Of a stretch of DNA of 64,000 bases, positions 51,504 to 60,017 are shown piece after piece. The first letter of the stretch is position 1, and each line of letters begins with the position of its first letter. The notes below the pieces were generated by a model, which worked only from the letters and a program-made list of their open reading frames with translations, was not told the origin of the DNA and made no database searches. Source of the DNA: Roseateles_B sp041905785 (GTDB lineage Bacteria; Pseudomonadota; Gammaproteobacteria; Burkholderiales; Burkholderiaceae_C). The stretch lies in the NCBI GenBank assembly GCA_041905785.1, contig JAYRKJ010000004.1, positions 211,150 through 275,149 on the forward strand. The letters are read 5' to 3'. A program made the position numbers and the translations under genes.

Positions 51504-53573
51504 ATGTCCGTCGATCCCACCTCCACCCTGAATCCCGCCCAGCTCGAAGCCGTGCATCACCTGCATGGGCCCTGCCTGGTCGTGGCGGGCGCAGGCTCGG
51601 GGAAGACCCGCGTGATCACCACCAAGATCGCCCGCCTGCTGCAGGCCGGCTACCAGGCCAAGAACATCGCCGCCATCACCTTCACCAACAAGGCCGCCCA
51701 GGAAATGCGCGAGCGTGCCAAGGGCCTGGTGGGTGCGCGGGCGGCCAAGGATCTGGCCATCTCCACCTTCCACTCGCTGGGGGTGCGGCTGTTGCGCGAG
51801 GAAGGCACGCGCGTGGGCCTGAAGGAGCAGTTCTCCATCCTGGACAGCGACGACGTCCTGGGCGTGCTGCGCGATGCCGGCGGCACCACCGACGCCAACA
51901 TGGCCAAGCAGTGGCAGTGGACCATCTCGCTGTGGAAGAACCAGGGACTCAACGCCGAGATGGCGCTCAAGGCCGCCAAGGACGAGCAGGAACGCGTGGC
52001 CGCCGTCGTGATGGGCCGCTACCAGGAGCGCCTGGCGGCCTACCAGGCGGTGGACTTCGACGACCTCATCAGCCTGCCCCTGAAGCTGCTGACCGAGGAC
52101 GCCGAGGCCCGCGGCAAGTGGCAGGACACCCTGCGCTACGTGCTGGTGGACGAATACCAGGACACCAACTCCGTGCAGTACGAGCTGCTCAAGGCCATCG
52201 TGGGTGAGCGCGGCATGTTCACCGCCGTGGGCGACGACGACCAGAGCATCTACGGCTGGCGCGGCGCCACCATCGAGAACCTCAAGCGCCTGCCGGTCGA
52301 CTACCCGAACCTCAAGATCATTCCGCTGGAGCAGAACTACCGCTCCACCGGCGCCATCCTGCGCGCGGCCAACAACGTCATCGAGACCAACCCCAAGCTC
52401 TTCCAGAAGAAGCTGTGGAGCGAGTACGGCGACGGCGAGCCCATCGCCCTGGTCGAGGCCGACGGCGAGGAGCATGAGGCCGAGCGCGCGGTGGCGCGCA
52501 TCCAGGCCCTCCGTGCCAGCCTCGGGGCCAAGGTCAAGTTCGCGGACTTCGCCATCCTCTATCGCGCCAACCACCAGGCGCGCATCTTCGAGCAGGCCCT
52601 GCGTCGCGCGGAGATTCCCTACAAGGTCAGCGGCGGCCAGAGCTTCTTCGACAAGAGCGAGATCAAGGACCTCTGCGCCTGGCTGCGCCTGCTGGTCAAC
52701 CAGGACGACGACCCCGCCTTCCTGCGCGCCGTCACCACACCCAAGCGCGGCATCGGCCACACCACGCTGGGCGCGCTGAGCCAGTTCGCAGGCAAGTGGA
52801 AGATCAGCATGTACGAGGCCCTGTTCTCGGACTCGCTGTCCACCGTGCTCAACAAGAAGGCCATCGGCTCCCTGCACGAGTTCGGCCGCTACCTCAATGA
52901 CCTGGAGTACCGCGCACGCCATACCGAGGGCGCCGAGGATGCCAAGACGCTGATGCTGGAGTGGCTCAAGGACATCGGCTACGAGCAGCACCTCTACGAC
53001 AATGACGAGAACGAGAAGGCTGCCGCTGCGCGCTGGAGCAATGTGCTCGATTTCGTCGACTGGGTGGCCAAGCGTTGCGGCGGGCAACTGGCCCAGGACG
53101 GCGGCGCCACTTTCGAGGAACCCAAGCAGACCGTGCTGCAGGTCGCGCAGACCATCAGCGTGATCCTCTCGCTGTCCGAGCGCGGCGAGGAGCAGGACCA
53201 GGTCGTGCTGACCACCCTGCATGCCTCCAAGGGCCTGGAATGGCCGCATGTCTTCCTGGCCGGCGTCAACGAGGGCCTGCTGCCCTTCAAGGCCGACGAC
53301 GAGGAGATGACCGCCCAGCGCCTGGAGGAGGAACGCCGCCTCATGTACGTGGGCATCACCCGCGCCCGCACCACGCTGGCCGTGAGCACCCTGCGCCGCC
53401 GCAAGAAGGCCCGCGAGATGGTGATGGGCATCCCCAGCCGCTTCATCGCCGAGATGCGACTGCACGAGTCCGGCATCAAGGAAGACCCGCGCGAGAAGCT
53501 CAAGCGCATGCGCGAGGAACTGGCGGCGAAGGCGGCCGCTGCTGCGGCGGCGGCGAAGCAGAATGAGCGTTGA
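51504..53573 (+). CDS. rep: UvrD/Rep-type ATP-dependent DNA helicase
   Basis: A 689-residue superfamily 1A helicase. Motif I 'AGAGSGKT' is at 28-35, motif II 'VDEYQDTN' near 215, motif III 'GDDDQSIYGWRGA', motif IV 'LEQNYRSTGAIL', motif V 'LTTLHASKGLEWPHVF' and motif VI 'EERRLMYVGITRA'. Length and the short basic C-terminus with an Ala-run favour Rep over UvrD, though this is not certain. Rep helps forks pass protein roadblocks. It lies 145 bp from the divergent binding-protein gene; a TATGAT box is about 50 bp upstream. Confidence 0.9.
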   Translation: MSVDPTSTLNPAQLEAVHHLHGPCLVVAGAGSGKTRVITTKIARLLQAGYQAKNIAAITFTNKAAQEMRERAKGLVGARAAKDLAISTFHSLGVRLLREEGTRVGLKEQFSILDSDDVLGVLRDAGGTTDANMAKQWQWTISLWKNQGLNAEMALKAAKDEQERVAAVVMGRYQERLAAYQAVDFDDLISLPLKLLTEDAEARGKWQDTLRYVLVDEYQDTNSVQYELLKAIVGERGMFTAVGDDDQSIYGWRGATIENLKRLPVDYPNLKIIPLEQNYRSTGAILRAANNVIETNPKLFQKKLWSEYGDGEPIALVEADGEEHEAERAVARIQALRASLGAKVKFADFAILYRANHQARIFEQALRRAEIPYKVSGGQSFFDKSEIKDLCAWLRLLVNQDDDPAFLRAVTTPKRGIGHTTLGALSQFAGKWKISMYEALFSDSLSTVLNKKAIGSLHEFGRYLNDLEYRARHTEGAEDAKTLMLEWLKDIGYEQHLYDNDENEKAAAARWSNVLDFVDWVAKRCGGQLAQDGGATFEEPKQTVLQVAQTISVILSLSERGEEQDQVVLTTLHASKGLEWPHVFLAGVNEGLLPFKADDEEMTAQRLEEERRLMYVGITRARTTLAVSTLRRRKKAREMVMGIPSRFIAEMRLHESGIKEDPREKLKRMREELAAKAAAAAAAAKQNER

Positions 53574-53695
53574 GGGGCCTGGGCACGCTGCGGGCAAGCT
53601 GTTGGTCCCGATGAACGAGGCGCGCCGCAGCGGGGATGCCCTGTGGCATCAAGTTCTTGACGCGCCATGACGTGCTGCCAGGCCTCCAGCTGCGC

Positions 53696-53709
53696 GGGGT
53701 CAGGTCTTG
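53696..53709 (-). repeat. 14-base dispersed motif, copy 2
   Basis: On the minus strand this reads CAAGACCTGACCCC and follows the phoD-like gene and its terminator, in the same orientation relative to the upstream gene as the other copies. Confidence 0.75.
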
Positions 53710-53743
53710 CGCTGACGCCCGCACACGCTGGCGTTTCGCCATG

Positions 53744-53770
53744 AAAAAGGGCTGCCCGCAGGCAGCCCTT
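53744..53770 (-). terminator. Rho-independent terminator of the phoD-like gene
   Basis: AAGGGCTGCC (53747-53756) pairs perfectly with GGCAGCCCTT (53761-53770) around CGCA. Read on the minus strand the stem ends in a run of five T, directly downstream of the phosphatase stop codon. Confidence 0.85.
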
Positions 53771-53792
53771 CCCATGAGGCGTCCGATGCAGC

Positions 53793-56117
53793 TCAGCTCA
53801 CCGTCAGCGTCGCGCTGCCGCTGGGCACGCGCACCGTCTTGATGCTGGCGATGGCGTCCGCGGGCGCTGCGCCACCGCTCAGCGGCTTGACCTTCTTGAA
53901 CTGGCAGACCAGCTCGGTCTTGCTCAGGCTCACCACGGCATAACCCTGGGCATTGCTGTCCACATGCTTGATCCAGGGGTTGTTGACGGCCGGGGCGGCG
54001 CCGGTGGTGGCATTGGCCAGCGGGTTCAGACGCTTGACGATTTCGCTCGAGGGCACGCCGGCCGGCGGGATGCCCAGCGCCGCCGCCAGCTTCTGCTGGA
54101 TCAGGCCGTACAGCGTCATCGCCGCGGCCGAGCGGCTGGCAGCGGCCAGCGTGGCGATGGTGTTGGCGATCACGCCGCCCATGCCGCCCATCAGCGTCTC
54201 GTCGAAGGTGTTGATGGGGGCGGGGGACAGGCCCGGCGTCGGCTGCACGGCCGCTGCCGGAATCTTGCCGGCACCGATGGCACCCATCACCGCGGCCTGG
54301 ATGGCGGCTGCGTTGCTGAGGTCGGTCACGCCGGCCGCCTGCGCGATGGCCACGGACAGCATCTTGATCGCAATGCCTTCGGCCTCGGCCTCGCTGGTGG
54401 CCACCAGGGGCTTGAGGTCGCTGAAGCCGGGCTGGCTGGCAGCGCCCAGGAAGTAGCTGAAGAAGCTGTTGGAGGACATGCCGGCCGTGACCAGGTCCAC
54501 CATGGCGGGCACGGGCGTCGCGGCCTTGTAGTCGACCATCACCTGGCCGGCGAAGAAGGCGTGGATGTCACCGGTGACGGCCACCACGTTGCTGATCTTG
54601 TTGTCCACGATGTGCTGCATCAGCGCCTGGCGTTCGGCGTTGTAGCCGTCCCACTGGTCGGCGTTGAGGAGGATGCGCTGCTTGAAGGCGGCCGGCGCGG
54701 TTGGCAGTGCGGCGCCGTCCACGGACATCTTCAGCAGCGAGGTCTCGTTGCCCCAGATCTTCCATTGCGCGGTGGAGCCCGCCAGGGTTTGCATGAACCA
54801 CTGGCGCTGGGCGGCGCCCAGCACGCTGACCAGGCCCAGCGGGTCGGGCAGCTGCTTGCCTGCGGCCAGCTTGGCTTGCTCGACGGCGTTGAGCGAGGCC
54901 TCCGGCACCATGTAGCGGGCGCCGATCTGGCCCAGCTGCTGGCCGGTCAGCGGGTTGGGTGCCGCTTCGGGGATCAGGTGGTCGGCGCGGTAGAGGCGCT
55001 GGTCCGTCATCACCAGGTGCATCAGCTTGCCGAACTTCAGCTCGCGATAGATGCGGATGTTGCTGATGCCGTAGCCCGGGTCCAGCGTGAAGCTGACGTC
55101 GGCCGGCATGAACTCGAACCAGGCCTGGCTGGCCGAGCGGCGGCGCGAGGTCTGGGCGGTGTTGTCGCCGACCTGCGTGGCGGCGTTGAACGTGCCGTTG
55201 TCGTAGGTCTCGCGGTCCTGCCAGCAGTCGTCGGAGAACTCGTGGTCATCCCAGATCGCGACAAAGGCGAAGCGCTCGTGCACGGCCTGCAGGCGGGCGT
55301 CGCTGCGGTAGCGCTTGTAGAGGTAGCGGTAGTCGGCCAGGCTGGTGGCGTACTTGCCCTTGCCGGGCAGGTCGGTGCCATTGGGCAGCAGCAAGGCCGT
55401 ATGGGCAGGTTCGGCGCCGCCGGCCTGGTAGTCCGCGCCCACGGCTTCGTAGATGTAGTCGCCCAGGTGCACGACGAAGTCCACCGGCTCCTTGGCCAGC
55501 TCGACCATGCCGGCCCAGTGGTTGACGCTCCAGTCCTGGCAGGTGGTGAAGGCGAACTTCAGGCTGTCGATGTCGGCGTCGCTCGCGGGGGCGGTCTTGA
55601 AGCGGCCCACCTTGGAGCGGCTGTCGCCGGCCTGGAATTGGTAGAAATAGGTGGTCGCAGGCTTCAGGCCGCTGATGCGGTGGCGCAGGGTGTTGTCGTA
55701 GAAGGCATAGACCGGCACTTCCAGGTCGGCGTCAAAGCTGCCGGCCAGGGCGGTGTTGCTGCCCAGCAGGGCGCTGTTGTCGGCCGTGGTGATGCGCAGG
55801 CGGACCTTGAAGTTGGCATCGACGCTGCTGGGCGTGATGTCATCGGCGCCGGCCGGCACCACGCGGGTCCACAGCAGCACGCCGTCGCTGCGCGGATCGC
55901 CCGAGGCCACGCTCTGGGGGAACTTGAAGGCGCCGCTGGCGGACGGCGTGTCCGGCAGCGGCGTGCTGCTGCCGGGGAAGGTGGGAGGCAGGGGCAGCAC
56001 GGTGCTGCCGTTGTCGCCACCACCCATGCAGCCGGCGAGGCCGCCCAGGGCGGAGGATGCGGTGATCAGGGCGCCGGTCTGCACGATCGAGCGGCGCAGG
56101 AAATTGCGACGGTCCAT
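53793..56117 (-). CDS. Tat-exported PhoD-type alkaline phosphatase/phosphodiesterase
   Basis: A 774-residue enzyme. A twin-arginine signal, 'MDRRNFLRRS', begins at residue 1 with a hydrophobic stretch and 'LGGLAGC'. PhoD N-terminal domain ('FPQSVASGDPRSDGVLLWTRV'), then metal-site motifs 'CQDWSVNHWAGMVEL', 'VVHLGDYIYEA', 'AIWDDHEFSDD' and 'VAVTGDIHAFF'. The ATG at 56115-56117 has GGAG six bases upstream. After 'GDIHAFF' come about 230 residues, longer than in standard PhoD, rich in Ala and helical. It would release phosphate from esters in the periplasm under Ca/Fe dependence (family knowledge). It follows the FadL-type gene on the same strand. Confidence 0.92.
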   Translation of the reverse strand: MDRRNFLRRSIVQTGALITASSALGGLAGCMGGGDNGSTVLPLPPTFPGSSTPLPDTPSASGAFKFPQSVASGDPRSDGVLLWTRVVPAGADDITPSSVDANFKVRLRITTADNSALLGSNTALAGSFDADLEVPVYAFYDNTLRHRISGLKPATTYFYQFQAGDSRSKVGRFKTAPASDADIDSLKFAFTTCQDWSVNHWAGMVELAKEPVDFVVHLGDYIYEAVGADYQAGGAEPAHTALLLPNGTDLPGKGKYATSLADYRYLYKRYRSDARLQAVHERFAFVAIWDDHEFSDDCWQDRETYDNGTFNAATQVGDNTAQTSRRRSASQAWFEFMPADVSFTLDPGYGISNIRIYRELKFGKLMHLVMTDQRLYRADHLIPEAAPNPLTGQQLGQIGARYMVPEASLNAVEQAKLAAGKQLPDPLGLVSVLGAAQRQWFMQTLAGSTAQWKIWGNETSLLKMSVDGAALPTAPAAFKQRILLNADQWDGYNAERQALMQHIVDNKISNVVAVTGDIHAFFAGQVMVDYKAATPVPAMVDLVTAGMSSNSFFSYFLGAASQPGFSDLKPLVATSEAEAEGIAIKMLSVAIAQAAGVTDLSNAAAIQAAVMGAIGAGKIPAAAVQPTPGLSPAPINTFDETLMGGMGGVIANTIATLAAASRSAAAMTLYGLIQQKLAAALGIPPAGVPSSEIVKRLNPLANATTGAAPAVNNPWIKHVDSNAQGYAVVSLSKTELVCQFKKVKPLSGGAAPADAIASIKTVRVPSGSATLTVS

Positions 56118-56140
56118 GAGGGACTCCATTCAGTGTGAGG

Positions 56141-56162
56141 GCGGGAGCCGCAGGGCTCCCGC
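56141..56162. terminator. Perfect hairpin between the FadL-type and phoD-like genes
   Basis: GCGGGAGCC (56141-56149), loop GCAG, GGCTCCCGC (56154-56162): nine perfect pairs. No T-run on either strand. It probably ends or attenuates the FadL-type transcript. Confidence 0.6.
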
Positions 56163-56176
56163 GGGGTCAGGTCTTG
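56163..56176 (-). repeat. 14-base dispersed motif, copy 3
   Basis: On the minus strand this reads CAAGACCTGACCCC, 24 bp after the FadL-type stop and directly abutting the hairpin at 56141-56162. Confidence 0.75.
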
Positions 56177-56200
56177 TCTTGTCGGCAGCGCGGCCGGGGC

Positions 56201-57712
56201 TCAGAAGCTGTGGTTCAGCTGCAGGCCCAGGCTGGTGGCCTTGCTCTGGTAGTTGCCGCGCACGGTGGCGTTGCTGCAGTTGCAGGGCTTCTCGCCTTCG
56301 GCGTCGTCGGTGATGGACATGGGCGCGTCCTTCAGCTTGACGTGGCCCAGGGCCAGGTCGACGCTGGTCTGCGCGCTGAGCTTCCAGTTCAGACCGAAGG
56401 CCAGCCAGTCGCGGTCGGAATCCGGCAGGGCGGCGCCGCGGTACTGGCCCGTCACCGGAGACTTGTCGCGGGCGACACCGGCACGCAGGGTCAGCTGGTC
56501 ATTGACCTGGTACTGGGCGCCGATGGAGGCGCGCCAGACGTTCTTCCAGTGTTCGGGCGTGATGGAGGGCGGGGTCGTGCTGTCGAACTTGATGCGCAGC
56601 TCCTCCAGCGCCGATTGGCGGTGCCAGCTGGCATCGGCCATCAGCGCCCAGCGCTTGTTGAGCTGGTGGAAGATCTGGAAGGACAGCGAGTCCGGCGTCT
56701 TCACCGCCAGGCTGGCGCCGGAGTCGTTGTGGTCCAGCTTGCCCTTGCCGTCGTAGGGGCTGCCGGTCGCGGCGGCCAGCACATTGGCGGGCAGGGTGGC
56801 CGGCTGGGTCCAGTCGGCGCTGCCCTTGAGCTTGTGACGGATGCCCGAGCGCCATGCCAGGCCCACGCGGGTCTGCTCGTCCAGGTCCCACAACAGGGCC
56901 AGGTTCAGCCCCAAGCCCCAGTCGGCACCCTTGACGTGCACGCCGCCGTCGAACATCGGGTTGGCATAGACCAGGGCCGCCTGCTGCTGCAGCTGCACGG
57001 CGATGCCGGAGGCGCCGGCGGCGGCGGCCTGCTGGGCGGCGGCCAGCAGGCCGGCTGCATAGGCATTGCCATAGGGCACGGCGCGCTTGATGTCGCCGTG
57101 CATGTACTCGGCCGTCAGGCCGGCGGACAGCGAGAGCTGCTTGGCCGGCTTCCAGGCCACGTTGGGATTGAAGGCCAGGGACTTCAGCTCCACGAAGTTG
57201 ACGTTGTAGCGGCCGCCCCAGTCCGGGCGGTAGTCCAGCTTGGCGCCGGAGGGCACGAAGATGCCCAGACCGTAGGCCAGGGTATCCGAGGCCTTGTAGG
57301 CGCCATAGAGGTGCGGCACCCAGGTGGCCTTGGTGGGTGCGACCTCATCACCGGCCACCGATGTGGCCTTGGGCTGGAAACCCGAGCCGGGCAGGCTGAT
57401 GTAGGAGCCGGCGTCGGTGAACTTCACCTTGGGATCCACATAGTCCAGCACGCCGCTGACGTGCCAGCCCTTGCTCAGGCGCGTCAGGCCGGCCGGGTTG
57501 GCGAAGATGGTGCTGGCATCAGCGGCTTCGGCGCCGTTGGAATTGGCCGTGCCTTCGGCGGCGGCGCTCTGGGTGCCGAACCGATAGCCGGAGGCCAGGG
57601 CCTGGCCGGCGCACAGGGCCAGGCCTGCCAGCGCCAGCAGGCGCAGACGGGGGGCATGGCGTTGGGGGCGTTTGGCGTCTGCGTGCGAGCCGGCCTGCGG
57701 GAAGCGGTGCAT
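56201..57712 (-). CDS. OmpP1/FadL-family outer-membrane transporter
   Basis: A 503-residue beta-barrel protein. The signal peptide has a long basic n-region and is cut after 'GQALA' (about residue 40). The mature start 'SGYRFGTQSAAAEGTANSNGAEAADASTIFANPAGLTRL' (cited by position) is the FadL hatch signature. It ends 'ATSLGLQLNHSF' with a terminal aromatic residue. FadL proteins pass long-chain fatty acids or other hydrophobic molecules through the outer membrane. The ATG at 57710-57712 has GAGGAG upstream. It precedes the phosphatase gene by 83 bp. Confidence 0.93.
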   Translation of the reverse strand: MHRFPQAGSHADAKRPQRHAPRLRLLALAGLALCAGQALASGYRFGTQSAAAEGTANSNGAEAADASTIFANPAGLTRLSKGWHVSGVLDYVDPKVKFTDAGSYISLPGSGFQPKATSVAGDEVAPTKATWVPHLYGAYKASDTLAYGLGIFVPSGAKLDYRPDWGGRYNVNFVELKSLAFNPNVAWKPAKQLSLSAGLTAEYMHGDIKRAVPYGNAYAAGLLAAAQQAAAAGASGIAVQLQQQAALVYANPMFDGGVHVKGADWGLGLNLALLWDLDEQTRVGLAWRSGIRHKLKGSADWTQPATLPANVLAAATGSPYDGKGKLDHNDSGASLAVKTPDSLSFQIFHQLNKRWALMADASWHRQSALEELRIKFDSTTPPSITPEHWKNVWRASIGAQYQVNDQLTLRAGVARDKSPVTGQYRGAALPDSDRDWLAFGLNWKLSAQTSVDLALGHVKLKDAPMSITDDAEGEKPCNCSNATVRGNYQSKATSLGLQLNHSF

Positions 57713-57858
57713 GGAAGTCTCCTCTTGTCGTCGTGTGGGCAAGCGCCTGGCTTCACCCTGGAATCACTTGGGAGACCGATTCTGCGAAGGCTTCGTGGCA
57801 ACAGAGCGAGGGAAAATGCCCGGACTGTCGCCCGCCGCCGACGAATCGGCACGGATTA

Positions 57859-57870
57859 GAGACTTGTCTC
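57859..57870. promoter_or_regulatory. Palindrome in FadL-type/YhhN-type divergent spacer
   Basis: GAGAC-TT-GTCTC, a perfect 12-bp palindrome in the 273-bp spacer between two divergent genes. It may be an operator; some TetR-type fatty-acid regulators bind sites of related shape. Confidence 0.3.
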
Positions 57871-57971
57871 CAGAACGACATTTGTGATGGAGGCAGCGCT
57901 AGGCGCTCGATGGCGCAGGCCGGGGCCGGATTTGCGGGCTAACCCCGGCCTCTGGCGCTGCCATGCGCGGC

Positions 57972-57977
57972 CAGAAT
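57972..57977 (+). promoter_or_regulatory. -10 box for leaderless YhhN-type gene
   Basis: CAGAAT ends 8 bases before the ATG at 57986, no ribosome binding site. Confidence 0.35.
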
Positions 57978-57985
57978 GCCGAGCC

Positions 57986-58684
57986 ATGCGATCTCCCCTC
58001 CTGCTGCCCCTGCTTATCCTCGTGTCCGCCTGCATTGCCATCGCCTCGCTGGGCGGGCTGGGCCTGAACGAGGAACTGGGCTTTGCGGCCAAGCCGCTCA
58101 CCACCCTCCTGATCATGCTGTGGGCCTGGCCCCGCGGCGCGGACAGCCCCAAGGCGGCACGCTGGCTGCGCTGGGGGCTGCTGTTCTCGCTGGGCGGCGA
58201 CATCGCCCTGCTCTGGCCCGAGGCCGGCTTCCTGCCGGGCCTGGTGAGCTTTCTGATCGCGCACCTGTGCTACATCCTGGGCTATTGCCAGCGATCGCGC
58301 TTTGGCCGGCCCTGGTGGCCCTTCCTGCTCTATGCGCTGGTGGCCGCGGCGGTGCTGCACCGGCTGTGGCCCGGCATTCCGGGCGATCTGCGCGTTCCGG
58401 TGCTGGTCTACGTGGGCTGCCTGGCCAGCATGGCCTCCCAGGCCTGGGCCTGGTGGCGCACCAGCATGGGCGGGCCGGACGAGGCCCTGGCGCGCCGCGC
58501 AGCCTGGGGCGGCACGCTGTTCCTGTTCTCGGACGCGATGATCGCAATCAACAAGTTCGCCTTCGCCGGCCAACTGCCCCACGCCACGCTGCTGATCCTC
58601 AGCGCCTACTGGCTGGCGCAATGCTGCTTCGTGGCCAGCCTGCGACCGGCCACCGCTGCCCCTGGCGAGGCAGCGGGTGCCTGA
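57986..58684 (+). CDS. YhhN-family membrane protein (lysoplasmalogenase-like)
   Basis: A 232-residue integral membrane protein with about seven to eight helices. Family signatures include 'FAAKPLTTLLIML', 'GLLFSLGGDIALLW', 'FLIAHLCYILGY' and 'GGTLFLFSDAMIAINKF', where conserved Asp residues form the putative active site. The eukaryotic member TMEM86 hydrolyses lysoplasmalogen; bacterial substrates are mostly unknown. The stop codon at 58682-58684 abuts the stop of the convergent response-regulator gene with no gap. Confidence 0.9.
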   Translation: MRSPLLLPLLILVSACIAIASLGGLGLNEELGFAAKPLTTLLIMLWAWPRGADSPKAARWLRWGLLFSLGGDIALLWPEAGFLPGLVSFLIAHLCYILGYCQRSRFGRPWWPFLLYALVAAAVLHRLWPGIPGDLRVPVLVYVGCLASMASQAWAWWRTSMGGPDEALARRAAWGGTLFLFSDAMIAINKFAFAGQLPHATLLILSAYWLAQCCFVASLRPATAAPGEAAGA

Positions 58685-59530
58685 TCACATGCCCTTGAAC
58701 AGGTGGGTGTAGCTGCGGCTCACCTCGAGCTTTTCGTTGAGGCCCTTGATGCCCACCAGCTGACGGCCGCGGAAGTCCCGGCTGATGCCGGCGATGGCCT
58801 TGACGCTGACCAGCGTGGAACGGTGGATCTGCCAGAACAGCTGCGGGTCCAGCTCGTCGACGAGCTCCTTGATGGGCTTGCGGATCAAGGCCTCCAGCGC
58901 CGCGGTCTGGACCCGCGTGTACTTCTCGTCGGAGATGAAGAAGAGCACGTCCTCGACCGGGATCATCTGGATGGTCTGGCCGACGGTCGCCTGGATCCAC
59001 TGCAGGTACTTGGGAGCTGCGCCGGGATTCAGCTGGGCTGACAGCTTGTGCAGCAGCAGCTGCATGGGCTGGGCGGCGCGGGTCTCGGGGCCATCGGCAT
59101 CGCTGTCGCGGCGCAGCGCCAGGCGCTTCTTGACGCGGGCCACGGTGATGGCCAGGCGCTCGCGCTCGGCGGGCTTGAGCACGTAGTCGGCCACGCCCTG
59201 CTCGAAGGCCTCGACCGCGTACTGGTCATAGGCGGTGATGAAGACGATCTCGGGCACCAGCCAGCTGTCGTCGTCGGGCAGTTGCACGATCTGCCGGGCG
59301 GCATCGACGCCGGTGAGGCCCGGCATGCGGATGTCCAGGAAGACCAGGTCCGGGCGGTGCTCGCGGCACAGCTCCACGGCCTCCAAGCCATTCTTGGCCT
59401 CGGCCACGATGTCCAGCTCCGGCCAGACCTCCTGCAGCCGGCTGCGCAGCTGCTCGCGCATCAGGCGTTCATCGTCGGCCAGCACGGCGCGGATGCGGCC
59501 GGTGGTGCTTTCTTGGTGGATGTCGTTCAT
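58685..59530 (-). CDS. LytTR-family response regulator
   Basis: A 281-residue regulator. The receiver domain (about 12-130) has Asp19-Asp20, phospho-acceptor Asp66 ('LVFLDIRMPG') and the lysine of 'YVLKPA'. The LytTR DNA-binding domain (about 180-281) shows 'PVEDVLFFISDEKYTRV' and 'FWQIHRSTLVSVKAI'. It is the last gene of a three-gene run with a LytS-like kinase and a small lipoprotein, and most likely acts on promoters nearby. Targets unknown. Confidence 0.93.
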   Translation of the reverse strand: MNDIHQESTTGRIRAVLADDERLMREQLRSRLQEVWPELDIVAEAKNGLEAVELCREHRPDLVFLDIRMPGLTGVDAARQIVQLPDDDSWLVPEIVFITAYDQYAVEAFEQGVADYVLKPAERERLAITVARVKKRLALRRDSDADGPETRAAQPMQLLLHKLSAQLNPGAAPKYLQWIQATVGQTIQMIPVEDVLFFISDEKYTRVQTAALEALIRKPIKELVDELDPQLFWQIHRSTLVSVKAIAGISRDFRGRQLVGIKGLNEKLEVSRSYTHLFKGM

Positions 59531-59600
59531 GGGCGCGATGCTAAGGGCGCAGGGGGGCCGCGGGGCCTACGGGTTGACCCGGAGGCGGCCCTTCATGGGG

Positions 59601-60017
59601 TCAAAGCCGGGGTTCCGGGCGGGGCGCCGGCGCCGCCGCATCCCGGTTCTTGGGCCGCCGCAGCAGCAGCCACAGCACCAGGACCAGCAAGAAGGCCGGC
59701 GAAAACACCACCGCACCCACGCCGCAGAACACCAGCACCAGCAGTCCGACGACGCCGCCCACGATGAGCAGCGGCAGCCCGACCGCGAAAAGCAGCACCA
59801 GTGGCAGCACGATGAAGAGCACCAGCCCTGCAACGCCCAGCCCGAACATGGCGCCGATGAAGTCGCCGACGTCCGGGTCGCTCCATTCGTCGCCGTTGAT
59901 GGTGATGTGCACGCCGGGCTCGCTGAACACATGGTGCAGCAGACTGCAGCCGCCGACCACGCTCAGCAGCACCACGCCCAGGGCGAGGATCAGGAAGGCC
60001 TTGAAGAGGGTTTTCAT
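59601..60017 (-). CDS. Small lipoprotein-like membrane protein between kinase and regulator
   Basis: A 138-residue protein I do not recognise. The N-terminus has a lipoprotein-type signal with lipobox-like 'VVGGC' (Cys24). A short polar stretch 'EPGVHITINGDEWSDPDVGDF' follows, then two or three strongly hydrophobic segments (about 55-120) and a basic tail. Its ATG overlaps the kinase stop by 4 bases (ATGA), so it is translationally coupled. Its position between sensor kinase and response regulator suggests an accessory sensor or modulator; that is inference. Confidence 0.78.
   Translation of the reverse strand: MKTLFKAFLILALGVVLLSVVGGCSLLHHVFSEPGVHITINGDEWSDPDVGDFIGAMFGLGVAGLVLFIVLPLVLLFAVGLPLLIVGGVVGLLVLVFCGVGAVVFSPAFLLVLVLWLLLRRPKNRDAAAPAPRPEPRL

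Noticed and set aside
51159..53597. 812-codon frame antisense to the helicase gene
   Set aside because: All helicase motifs lie on the plus strand; the antisense product has no recognisable domain.
53964..57859. Two long plus-strand frames opposite the phoD-like and FadL-type genes
   Set aside because: Shadows of minus-strand genes with clear export signals, catalytic motifs and ribosome binding sites.
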